Source: Bidens hawaiensis | Lineage: Eukaryota; Streptophyta; Magnoliopsida; Asterales; Asteraceae | DNA: 64,000 nucleotides | Direction: 5' to 3' | Assembly: GCA_021521415.1 (NCBI GenBank) | Contig: JAIQDT010003018.1 | Location: forward strand, 297,288 to 361,287 | Made by a program: the position numbers and the translations under genes | Notes under the pieces: generated by a model | Told to the model about the DNA's origin: nothing | Databases searched by the model: none | Seen by the model: the letters and a program-made list of their open reading frames with translations, nothing else | Shown here: in pieces, positions 12,340 through 22,519 of the stretch | How positions within the stretch are numbered: position 1 is the first letter of the stretch | Layout: the number at the start of each line of letters is the position of its first letter

Positions 12340-12620
12340 TTAATGGTACTTTTTGTGATGCATCTTTTGATGAATGGTAAATATGGACTAATGGTTCTCA
12401 TATTTCTTTGTTAAAAATGCGTGTAATCAATTAGCTTAAAATATGTTATATATTTGTTCAAAAGAGTCTATTACGCTTGCAACACGCTACTGTACATAGA
12501 CATATATAAATATCCTAAAACGCTAGTAACACGCATGTGTACAACAACTCCTTTCTAAACCCTCCTATATATATATACTTATATATCTAGTTTTGTTTTC
12601 AATAAAAACTCCTTTTTCAC

Positions 12621-13071
12621 CATGTAAAAACCTCATCGCGGACCACAACATCCAGTAACAATCGATCTCAGGTTTATTGTTTTTGTGGTCAAGAAGCCAT
12701 TCTAAGAACATCAAGGACCACCAAAAATCCAGGTCGGAGTTTCTACAATTGTGCATCTCAGGTTAGTGAAATTGCAAATAAAGTTGGAATTTATCTACAA
12801 TTGTTGACCCTAAACTCTATATTTTTTAACTTAGGGCAAAAAATGTGATTTCTTTACATGGTCTGATTGTGTTTCGTCCACAAGATCCGATGTGTGCACA
12901 AGATGTACAGACATAATTCCTATCTTGATAAGGGCAAATAAGTCATTAGAGGATCAACTTGCAAGGAGTGTAGCTTCACTGATTGAATCAGAAAAAAAAG
13001 TGAAGATATTGTTTTTTATTTGCTTCTTGTTGTTTTTAGGGCTTTTAATTAGTTTTGTAATTAAAAGCTAA
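12621..13071 (+). CDS. GRF-type zinc-finger protein with C-terminal membrane segment
   Basis: This two-exon gene is too short to appear as one long open frame. Exon 1 (about 12,621-12,761) reads YCFCGQEAILRTSRTTKNPG and RSFYNCASQ; exon 2 (12,835-13,071) continues GKKCDFFTWSD. The order C-x-C-G, RTS, NPGR-x-F-x-x-C and C-x-FF-x-W is the zf-GRF nucleic-acid-binding finger. Exons join in phase across GT (12,762) and AG (12,833-12,834). After a helix (SLEDQLARSVASLIESEKK) the protein ends in a hydrophobic stretch, ILFFICFLLFLGLLISFVI. Many plant proteins of this type are transposon-associated and have this short form. The expected start is disturbed: ATG at 12,622 is directly followed by TAA, and the finger lies in another frame, so it may be a pseudogene. 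Confidence 0.6.
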
Positions 13072-13233
13072 GAAACTTTGTTATGATTTTAGACCAGCTA
13101 TTATGATGTATTTTTATGTTTCTGAACGGATTTAAAGGCCTTTTAATGAGTAGTTTAGTTTGAGTGTTTTCAAAATCACAGTGTATTTATTTCATTAAAA
13201 AGAGGTTATTATAAAAAATTAATAAAAATATGT

Positions 13234-13312
13234 TCCCTCCAGAGTTTCGAACCAGCGGTATTTGCAATCTATGTTTAATCACAAGTGCCACAACCGTTTG
13301 AGCTACACCCTG
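13234..13312 (-). ncRNA. tRNA-derived SINE-like relic
   Basis: On the minus strand the sequence begins CAGGGTGTAGCTCAAACGG (box A-like, T-x-GCTCAA-x-GG) and about 45 nt later has CTGGTTCGAAACTC (box B, GTTCGANNC). This is the internal Pol III promoter layout of tRNA genes and plant SINEs. No full cloverleaf is evident and no terminal poly(A) was identified, so a decayed SINE head or tRNA relic is more likely than a functional tRNA. Its body would extend toward lower coordinates (about 13,100). Confidence 0.45.
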
Positions 13313-13593
13313 AGAACGTAATAGAACATCTTCTAATATTTATATACCGACATTTAGAAGTTTAAAATTTTCATTTTTACCCGCCAATTAATCGAGTTAT
13401 ATTATGGAAGACTCCCAAATCAATTAGTATTTATTGAACCAAATAAAATCTCATCAAACCCTAATAAATGATCTGCTAGTGTATTTATTGAACTCTCATC
13501 AATATCAATCCTACCAAACAGCTTCATTAATCTCAGGTGAGTACCAAATATTTTTTCTTTTAATTAGTCGGTTACATTTATTGGCGTTAATTA

Positions 13594-13597
<4 letters not shown>

Positions 13598-13627
<30 letters not shown>
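13598..13627. repeat. (TA)n microsatellite
   Basis: About 14 TA units lie just upstream of the TNP2 start. The surrounding 13,313-13,660 has no other recognisable content and may hold the TNP2 promoter and 5' leader. Confidence 0.8.
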
Positions 13628-13661
13628 TTGATGACACAGTTAATAAAAAAATTCTTGGAAG

Positions 13662-16222
13662 ATGGATAAGTCTTGGATTTCAGTAGGCGACAGGTGCAGT
13701 AAAGCATATAAAGATGGTGTTAAGGCATTTCTACATTTTGTAGTTCATTATTGCAAGGAGACATCACCACCAATTTATATTTCATGTCCATGTGTTCGGT
13801 GTGTGAACCACGTATCTCTTAGTGTAGACGATGTAGAACATGACTTGTACAGGTTTGGAATTGATAAGAGATATACTACTTGGATAAAACATGGAGAAAT
13901 CGGAACCAACATTCCAACTAATGTTAATAATACTGGGTTTGCCTACACCCGCATTCCAACTAATTATGATAATAATACTGGGTTTGTTGACACGAACATT
14001 CCAACAGATGCCTGTGAAACTGTAGAAATGGTAAATGCTACAAAAGACAATTTCAAAGGCGACAAGAAGTATCAACAGTTTCTACAACTACTTGTTGACG
14101 CTGAGAAGCCCCTATATAAAGGATGTCTTGACTTCACCAAGTTGTCTGGATTAGTATAACTACTCAACTTGAAGAGCAAGCACGGGGTATCTCATAAGTT
14201 CGTTGATGAACTTCTGAAATTGTTGAAAAAGATGCTACCTGCAGATAACGAAATGGTAAATAATATGTATGAGGGCAAAAGGATAATGAAGGCGATGGGC
14301 TCAGGATACGAAAAGATACATGTGTGTATCAATGACTACATTATTTACTATAAGGATTACAAGGATTTGGAAGCATGTCCAGTTTGTAACAAGTCAAGGT
14401 GGAAGGTGGATGAGAAGACTAACAAAACTTACATAAACACGCCCGCTAAGGTACTGTGGTACTTTCCCTTTATTCCACGATTCAAGCGCCTCTTTCAATC
14501 AAAGACCACAACAGAGAATTAAACATGGCATGCCACGAGTATCAATAAACCCGGTGTTTTACGCCACCCATCAGATTCACCGGCATGGAAAGCCATAGAT
14601 GACATGTACTCCGATACCATCAGAAGCAATCCAAGAAATCTTCGTCTAGGGATTTGCACTGATGGGGTCGACGTATATAAAGGTAACAGAAACCACAGTG
14701 TCTGGCCTGTTTTAGCAGTCATTTACAACCTTCCACCTTGGATGTGTATGAAAAGAAAATTCATCATGCTTTCCTTATTAATATTCGGAGTGCCAAGAAA
14801 CAATATTGATGTGTTTTTACAGCCTTTAATTGACGATCTAGCATCTTTATTTGAGGTCGAGGAGCCAACATATGACGCATATAAACAAGAAATGTTTACA
14901 CTATGTGCAGTTGTGTTATGGACGATTAATGATTACCCTGCTCTTGGTACACTATGTGGTTGCCTTACAGTGGATTCAAAGGTTGTGTGGTGTGTCGGGG
15001 CGACACTCAGTGTGTTCGACTTTATCTCACAAAGAAGCCGAGTTATGCTGACCACAGAAGGTATTTATCACATGACCACCCTTTCCGAAAACAAACAAAG
15101 ACATTCAACGGAAAAGGAGATGAGAACCGCTAAAGAGCCTATGACAGGGGAAGATATATACGACGAGGTCAAAACATTAACAATGAATGAGGAAAGGGAT
15201 CTGAATCCCAAGTGGGAGTAATAGAAAAAGGGATAACAAAACGCCGCAACCATATTGGAAGAAGTTCAACATATGGTACCAACGGCTCAGCTATTGGAAG
15301 TATTTACCTGTCCAACATTGTATTGATTTGATGCATGTTGAAAATAATGTGGCAGAAAGTGTTGTCGGGACGTTGCTGAACATTCCCGGTAGGAAAAAAG
15401 ACGGATTGGCAGCTAGAAAGGATTTGGAGTTTTTAGGGATTAAAATGGAGTTGCAACCGAAAGCAAAATGCAACAATACAGAACTGCCTGCAACATGCTT
15501 CACATTATCAGCGCAATAAAAAGACATGTTTCTTGAAACACTGTATAAACTGAAGGCTCCGCTAGGGTATTTTTCTAACTTCTCTAGTATGGTGAATCTT
15601 AAAGAAAGAAAGCTACAAGGTCTTAAATCACATGATTATCACATGATTATGCAACAGGTTTTGCCCCTTGCAATACGGTCCATCATGCCAGAACCAATGA
15701 GAAATGCTATAATCAGGCTTTTTTTTCAAGTCAATTTGTAGCAAAGAAATCATTGTAGAAGAGCTTGATAAGATGCAGGAAGAGCAAATAGTTACACTGT
15801 GCCTGCTGGAGAAGTACTTTCCGCCATCATTTTATGATGTCATGGTTCACTTAACCGTGCACCTTGTAAGAGAGATAAAATTATGTGGGCCACCATGCTT
15901 TCGTTGGATGTATCCCTTTGAAAGTTGTATGAACGTTATCAAAGGGCATGTGCGAAACAAAACTTATCCAGAAGGGTGCATTGCTGAGGAGAACATTGCG
16001 GAAGAAACAATCGAGTTTCTGAGCGAATACCAAAAAAACATCAAGAGTACTGTTGGTATTCCACATGATAAGCATGATGATAATGGGGAGACAATTTCTG
16101 TCACAGGCGCTAAATCAGTTAAAGTTTCTCCTGATCTCTTCAAGAGAGCACATTTCTATGTGCTGCAGAATACGCCTGAAATAGCGCTGTATATCGAGTA
16201 AGTAATACTAACATATATACTC

Positions 16223-16287
<65 letters not shown>

Positions 16288-17352
16288 CTCAACAAACGCA
16301 CCCATATATTAAATCAACTTAAACGCTTAGCAAACGCACCCATATATTAAATCAGAATATACCGTACGTTAAGGCATTAGCGCACAGTAAATGCACCCAT
16401 ATATATATATATTAATTCACAATATATTATACTCCTACTTGCAGACAACACAAGACCTCTTTGAAAAACCAAATTCCTGGTAAACGACAAGCAATGCTGG
16501 AGAAGGAGCATACTTTAAAGTTTGGTGACTGGTTACACGACAAGGTAGATCAATTTATTAAGTCTTCTATAATTTTTAAAATTCTTTTATAGTTTCTGCA
16601 ATGTAGGTGAAGAATCTAATCCTTGTAATGAAATTCAGGTTGAAAGAGAGCTAGCTGGTTCCCCAGGTTCTGTATCGGAAACCGTAAAGTGGATTGCACA
16701 CGGAGCACACCACAACGTTTACAAATACGACTCGTACGACATCAAAGGTTTCGAATTTCGTACAAAATCTCATGATGGTAGAGTTTACCTAAACCCTAAA
16801 CCAACAGCGGGGTTGGTGTAGAGGCGGATAACATGCACATCATAAAAAACGTGGTAACCTATGGACAAAACTTTTATTTTGGGGTTTTGCAAGAGATATG
16901 GGTCCTATATTATCATACTAAAAGAATTCCGGTCATCATGTGCTAATGGGTTGACCGTAAACATGTCAAACATGATATTCTTGGTTACGCGTCGGTCGAC
17001 CTAAAAAAATTTGGCCAAAAGGATGATCCGTTCATATTGGCCTCGCAAGCACGCCAGGTGTTTTATGTTCAAGATCAGCTGGATAGAAAAAAGGCATGTT
17101 GTCCTCATGACTCCACCCAAGAATTATAGGCATTCGTATGACGAGGTCAATGAGGAATTTAGTACGGTAACTTTCCCTCATGAGGCTAATACATTGCCAC
17201 TTGTACAACCAAATAAACTGCTTCGTAATGAGTCCCCAGATGATTTCTGGAGGCCCGGAAAAAGCCTACAACTATTCGTAATGGAGATTGACACCGATGC
17301 CGGGGTTGTCGACCCAGCAGTTGTGTTCGTTCGGCTAGTTAGATGTAAATAA
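13662..17352 (+). pseudogene. CACTA/En-Spm transposase TNP2-like, degenerate
   Basis: This is the catalytic transposase of a CACTA element. It starts MDKSWISVGDRCSKAYKDGV with CPCVRCVN and YTTWIKHGE, the transposase-associated N-terminal domain. Next come ACPVCNKSRW (zinc-ribbon-like, about 14,375) and, from 14,604, the Transposase_21 core: NPRNLRLGICTDG, LPPWMCMKRKFIMLSLLIFG, LWTINDYPALGTLCG. Then follow CIDLMHVENNVAESVVGTLL (15,310), VNLKERKLQGLKSHDYH (15,595), and FPPSFYDVMVHLTVHLVREI with FRWMYPFESCM (15,820-15,930). After an AT-rich intron come EHTLKFGDWLHDK (16,508) and YDSYDIKGFEFRTKSHDG (16,720), then DPFILASQARQVFYVQDQ (17,020), the DUF4216-like tail. Breaks: in-frame TAA at 14,157 and 14,520, frameshifts near 15,215 and 15,740, and one near 17,040. 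Confidence 0.8.
16201..16440. repeat. (AT)n microsatellite in a TNP2 intron
   Basis: About 55 bp of AT units (16,229-16,283) are followed by two or three copies of ACGCTTAGCAAACGCACC(C) plus ATATATTAAATCA-like text (16,288-16,415). The stretch sits between two coding segments of TNP2. Confidence 0.7.
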
Positions 17353-17973
17353 TGTTTAAATTTAGTTGTGATACACGATATCACCATTATTTACTTTGTA
17401 CTTATTAATTCAAACTAAAGAAATATTGGTTGTTTTTAATACTATTACTACTTATACAGGCCGGTTTGTTGAATTCATTTCATCTTCTGGCTATTTTGGT
17501 CAATTGGTGTCAAGTTCAAACATACATCATGTTACATCTATAAAAGTCACAATTGACTTGTAATGTATCATAGTAAGATCAATAAAGTCATTACACTCAT
17601 AACTGACTCGTGCTATATCAAAGTTACATTAATACAAAGAAAGCCCAAAAATGCATTATGTTGTCTAGGGTGTTCATGGTTCGGTTGGAAACCGCGAAAT
17701 CGCCCAAACCGGCCATCGGTGACAGTCATCATTTCTCGTCTGATGGTTTTGTTTCTTGCACAACCTCTATTTGGTTATGTTTTAACATACTTTTTAACAG
17801 CTGGTTTCCTGCAAAACATTATCAACTCATTTTATAAAAAAGACCATTATGCCCTTCTTTTCACTAACCTGCATACCAAAATTGTACCCTCCATACTCAG
17901 ATCTTTGACCAAAGCATCTGTGGTCTTAGACTTTGAAGAAGCAATTGAACAAATAAAATTCAGTTTTGAAAAA

Positions 17974-18040
17974 CCCCTTCCAAACTCAATGCCATCACCA
18001 GTAACCTTAGATTTGGTGATGGCATTGAGTTTTGGAAGGG
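17974..18040. repeat. Near-perfect hairpin (26-27 bp arms)
   Basis: The left arm (17,974-18,000, CCCTTCCAAACTCAATGCCA followed by TCACCA) is the reverse complement of the right arm (18,014-18,040) apart from one bulged base. The loop is 13 nt. Similarity continues imperfectly outward on both sides (TTTTGAAAAACCCC against TTTTGATAAAATCCC). It lies downstream of TNP2. The rest of 17,353-18,215 has no recognisable gene. Confidence 0.75.
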
Positions 18041-18215
18041 ATTTTATCAAAATTTAAGATCTTTGGGAAGTTTAAGATCTGTGGAAACCTTAGATTTTTT
18101 CTTCTTGGCCAAGTTTGGAATTCACATAACATATATATATTAAAGCCTAATAAATTTCGGCCACCAATTTTATTACAGGCATTAAAGTCTGTTGTTTTAT
18201 AGTTGGTTTATTGCA

Positions 18216-18383
18216 GTCATTAAATTTCAGCCACCAGTTATATATATCACGCTTTGGAAACGCTCCACGCTTTACAGTTAATAATAACATTTATAATAAT
18301 AACATTCACATAATATAAGTGATTATGTATTAAAAAAAAGAAGTCATTAAATTTCAGCCACCAGTTATATATATCACGCTTTG
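18216..18383. repeat. Tandem duplication (127-bp period) split by the copia insertion
   Basis: A unit starting GTCATTAAATTTCAGCCACC begins at 18,216 and again at 18,343. The second copy is interrupted at 18,383 by the 12.4-kb copia element and resumes at 30,775, where AATGCTCCACGCTTTACAG and the following AT-rich text match the remainder of copy 1 up to about 30,855. The duplication therefore predates the insertion. Confidence 0.85.
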
Positions 18384-18843
18384 TGTAGGTTCCCGGACGG
18401 ATCTTACACGGGATATCGCTATCTACGTAGGTGCGGAATCCCTGCGTAGGTAGTTACGAGTGTAGAATACGTAAAACAATCACACGCGATACAAACGAAC
18501 ACGTTATATATTATAACTTGAAACACGTCTATTACAGACTCTCGACACGTTCACTGAACTCAACAACTGACTCCTCTCTCGTTACCTAAACAAACCGTCG
18601 GCTACAGTATATATAGACACGACAACTTCGCCCGATATGTTCAGGCGAAGTTGTCCATAACTTCGCTCGTTCAACAAGTTCGCCTAGGCGAACTTGTCGA
18701 CAACTTCGCTTGTTCAACAAGTTCGCCTAAGCGAACTTGTTGACAACTTCGCTTACATACATAAACATAAACTTAAACATAATTACATTACAGACTCGAT
18801 TACAAACGCTAGACTATGAACTACTGACATTTATGTACCAACA
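18384..18843 (-). repeat. 3' LTR of the SIRE-like element
   Basis: 460 bp, equal in length to the other copy. It contains one perfect GCGAAGTT-6 nt-AACTTCGC stem-loop (18,645-18,666), two further stem-loops with one mismatch, and a 20-bp perfect palindrome AAGTTCGCCTAGGCGAACTT. Confidence 0.93.
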
Positions 18844-18923
18844 GACTCCCCCTTGGCAGTAGCTTCATATCTTGATCTTCAAAGCTTGTGTCTTGTAATC
18901 TCTCGTCTTCTCTCTTCATCTCT

Positions 18924-19994
18924 TCAAGCATGCACTCCCTGTCTAACACATACAGAAACCAACTTCTGGTACTTCTTAGCTTCCTCTTTCCAAGCAGTAA
19001 TGTAGAAAATCTTCTTAGCATGTAGTACCTGCAAGTCAGCTTGAGACAGATTGACTAAGTGCATAGGATCATACACTCTCATGATCTCTTGCTCATCTTC
19101 ATCCTCCATGACCGCTTCAGCAGTTTCACAATCCACGTACCACCACTTCAAGTCTTTCAAGACGTTCTTGGGCATCACCTTCATCGGCACTTTTTTTAAA
19201 TGACGGACTGGTTTATACTTCATAACCATCCATGGTTTGCCGTCTGCCCTCATCCCTCTATCTTTGTCTTCTACTAACTTCCCTTTCTGAGGCTTCAGAA
19301 GTTCAAACTTTTTGTCTTTAATGGCCTCCTTCCAAACAATTTTCCCAATTACTCTCGCCATATTATCATCACTTCTGTTTATCAGCCCCAGTCTTGCTAA
19401 GTCTTTCACCTCACACTCCGATAAGGTATTCAGGGATCTTAACATCTTCTTGAAGTACTGAATGCCGTCGTAACGTTTGATCACAAATAGTTTCAACTCT
19501 TCATCGTACAACCAGCATATGATTCCCTTCTTTGATTCTGCATATCCCTTTATATTATACGACTTTTTGAACATCGTCGGTACTGCTGGCTTCTTCGTCT
19601 TTACAAACCACTGAGCGCAGCCTTCCTTCCAGTTTGGCTGATCTTCCCACTCAGTGTTGTCAACCACAGCATCTTCACATATAGTCGACTGTTCAACAAC
19701 AGGGATCTCATGCTATACATTTTCTTCAACAATCTCTCCTTCTTCTATCACATTCTCAACCACAATTTCTGCACCAATCTTTTCAATCTCATCGATTGGC
19801 AGAACATCATCTTCATTTATCAACTCATCATCCTCTAACATATCGTCTATCTCTTTTAGCGCATCAATCATATCATCAACAATCTCAACATCTTCAACCA
19901 CATCCACATCATCACCAACAGCAACCACATCATCACCAGATGCAGACTCCCCCTCAGCTGTGGAAGCCCCAAGAGCTATAGTAGTTCTTGGCAA
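18924..19994 (-). pseudogene. Env-like 3' ORF of SIRE-like copia, C-terminal half
   Basis: The frame runs from 19,994 to 18,924 with a single in-frame TAG at about 19,713. The N-terminal part is strongly acidic (runs of D, E, V and I). The C-terminal part contains FKKSYNIKGYAESKKGIICW, EVKDLARLGLINR, VPMKVMPKNVLKDLKWWYVD and YDPMHLVNLSQADLQVLHA. The same module, with recognisable spacing, is encoded at 59,536-60,390 (VPVKTMPQKM, RWYYDNRTGEAV, DPMWLVNLSE), so it is a conserved part of related elements and not random sequence. It lies between RNase H and the 3' LTR, where SIRE elements carry an env-like gene. I know of no proven function. It overlaps in another frame the end of the upstream half, so a frameshift probably separates two parts of one gene. 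Confidence 0.6.
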
Positions 19995-20056
19995 ATCACC
20001 ACCTGCACCTTCCGGTGCATTGGGATCATCGTCTTGGTCTTCTCTTCTTTTGGTCC

Positions 20057-21695
20057 TCAGCTCATCTCCCCCTGAGATGCCAAGAACACCTTCAAGGCAT
20101 CTATAACTTTCCCGTGCTCAACCAGGAGGGATGCCTGCAGTTGATTTGCTTCCACTAGGCTTTGAATAGTCTTGGACTGCTCAGCTACAATCCTCTCTAG
20201 TGAAGCTATTCGTTCCGAGTCTAAAGTGGGCGTGTCCGCAGGTGGTACCGTACCCGATAACCCTGCAGTAGTGATAACCGTAGACTCGACAAATCGTGCT
20301 ACTACCACCGATGGAGTAAACGTTTGAGGTGGTAGAGACACAATTGCTGGAGTCGACGTCTGGACGGCCGTGATCGATGGAATGTCAGCCGACGATGTAG
20401 CCACTACGGGAACAACCGTAGCGCTTGTACTCGATACCTGCACAGAGGTAGGAACAAAGGACATACCAGACAGGGCAGGTGAAGCAAAACGTACCAACCG
20501 TGAAGTCTCTCCAGCTCCTACACCCATACCTGTCGTTTCCCTTCGTGAGCGCTTTCTCACCAGCTGCACAGCTTCTTCTTCATCATCTTCCTCGTCGTCG
20601 TCGTCAACAGTTCTCTTTTGTTTCCCAACTGTTCTCTCATGCGTTACCATCATCCGTCTAGCCTCTTCCATCACATCATCAAAGTCAGCCTGTGGACCCG
20701 AGACTTGAATATTCTCTTGAGGATCAACTCGGTCCATATCAAACATTCCTTGGCCTCCCAACATGGCATCAAGGTCAATCTCTGCAGCTGTCACAGCAGC
20801 AGATACAGCAGGCACAGCTGATACAGCATGCGGTGCTGCCGCCTGTTGTGGTCTTGGGTCTCTGAACTCGTCCCCTGCCGCAGGCACATACTCCGGGTTT
20901 ATAAAGTACCCAAAGAGCGGAGTATGCCTGGGACGCAGCTCAGGCTTGCTTCGTGTGCTGGAAGTGCGACACTGTGCAAAGATACGTTTTGTCACACTTT
21001 CCACGTATCGAATAGGGCGTCGTTGAGGCAGCGTCGGAGACACATGATTGAAAATCATCTGTAGGAATCGTGGATACATTGTAAACCGCTCACGCGCCAC
21101 AGCCCTTCGTTGCCTATCGATCTCGTAAAAGATCATCTGGCTGAAAGAATATCGTTTATTATAAGTCAACGCAGTCATAGCAGACTGCATTGTCGCACCC
21201 ATACCATCAGTGCCTGCCTTCCGTCCTGACATACATACGATCATGACGTGCATAAGGAAGCGCCACTGATCTAAAAGGAATCCCTTCCTCCGTTGTGTGT
21301 CCCCTAAGAGACCAGAATACCCCATCCTGAGGAACGCCCCATCACGGAATGGTGCAACAAACTCCGTTGGGTCATCCCTCGTCTCTTCACCAAACTGCAA
21401 CGCCACCCGTATTTGTTCAGAAGAAAACTGAACAACTTGACCGTTTACGGTGGCTCGCATAACCGGGGGCTCAACCCGGCAATCGTACTCTACCGTCTGC
21501 CAAAAGTCTTCAATATTCGGTAGCGAAATAGGCATGATATATCCTTGAGCGCAGGAGAAAAGTAATTATCTCCCTATAGTCCTCCACGCCCTTTGCATCT
21601 GGGTCAAGTGTTATGAACTGGTTATGAGCTGGGAAGAATTGTCTGTGATCATCACCGTCATCACCTGCACCTCCTGCACCTCCAACAGCAGCCAT
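20057..21695 (-). pseudogene. Env-like 3' ORF of SIRE-like copia, N-terminal half
   Basis: The main frame (21,535-20,057, 492 codons) begins MPISLPNIEDFWQTVEYDC and has FLMHVMIVCMSGRK, MTALTYNKRYSFSQMIFYEI and ERFTMYPRFLQMIFNHVSP. A Ser/Thr/Val-rich linker and a helical tail (RIASLERIVAEQSKTIQSLV) follow. An upstream piece in another frame (21,695-21,510, MAAVGGAGGAG...ITLDPDAKGVEDYREIITFL) looks like its true N-terminus, implying a frameshift near 21,540. The pattern 'IEQFW...F...W.FL.H...C.S...YNFS..I...YPRFLQ' is one I recognise from env-like ORFs of large Asteraceae copia elements, sometimes annotated as longin-like. Function is unknown. No signal peptide is evident. Confidence 0.6.
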
Positions 21696-21724
21696 ATCTG
21701 CACTAAACGAACCAAGTTAGATAA

Positions 21725-22510
21725 ACGTTTAAGTTGTACACAAGTTCGCTTGATTACCAGGAGCGAAGTTGTGATCAAACCTGTATAGGCGAAGTTAAAG
21801 GTGAGGCGAAGTTGGGAACAACTTCGCTTCATCTTTAAGTTCGTCTAATTAATTTTAAGTAAAATAGTCTGGGCGAAGTTATCACTAACTTCGCCTCTTC
21901 ACAACATCGCCTCAGGCAAAGATAAGGGTTAGGCGAAATTAAGCCTCAGGCGAAGTTGCGGATAACTTCGCCTCAGGCGAAATTAAGCCCCAGGCGAAGT
22001 TGAGGATAACTTCGCCGAAACCCTAACTTCGCCTGAACTGAGTCGGCGACTGTTAGGATTCTAACAGCCGGAATCCGATGATTCGGCAAAGTTTGACGAT
22101 CCAGGAGGCTCTAACACATGATATTACGGATGGTTAGATGAAAAGATCGTCCATGAACACGTAATACAAGTTTGTAAATCTCGGTTTTGAAAGGTCACCG
22201 GACCGAGGTCACGAAACCGTTCAAAACGACCTATGAAAAGCATCACTGTCTTTGGATATACGGTTAATCGATAACACACACCTTGAATCTATGAACGAAA
22301 ATGAGAAAAAGGTTCAAAATCGGAAACAGTTTTGAATAAGTTCGCCGGAAAAGATATATGTTCGCCGGATATTTCGAATAAGTTCGCTGGATTTTCTGAT
22401 GAACAGTTTTGACCCTTAAAATCCTTTATATAGAGGCTCTGTTATACAGGCGAAGTTACGGATAACTTCGCCTAGGCGAAGTTATTCACAACTTCGCCTG
22501 TTCAACAACA
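21725..22510. repeat. GCGAAGTT/AACTTCGC stem-loop array (3' region of the SIRE-like element)
   Basis: Six perfect stem-loops with an 8-bp stem GCGAAGTT / AACTTCGC and a 6-nt loop start at 21,806, 21,873, 21,950, 21,994, 22,450 and 22,476. The loops differ: GGGAAC, ATCACT, GCGGAT, GAGGAT, ACGGAT, ATTCAC. Many single half-sites lie between them. The array is upstream of the env-like ORF in the direction of transcription. Confidence 0.85.
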
Positions 22511-22519
22511 TCGCCTAAA

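Noticed and set aside
17563..18057. 164-codon plus-strand open frame as a gene
   Set aside because: It runs through the hairpin and has no recognisable domain; the end of the frame is simply the second hairpin arm.
20370..20708. Ser-rich plus-strand open frame
   Set aside because: It is antisense to the env-like ORF's acidic linker and low in complexity.
21806..22497. Regularly recurring GCGAAGTT/AACTTCGC units as a CRISPR-like array
   Set aside because: Spacing is irregular, units are self-complementary within 22 nt, there are no unique spacers of constant length, and the host is a plant retrotransposon.
22450..22497. Resemblance to loxP arms (ATAACTTCG inverted repeats)
   Set aside because: Only 9 of 13 arm bases match and the spacer is 6 nt instead of 8. 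No recombinase gene is nearby; coincidence is the simplest reading.
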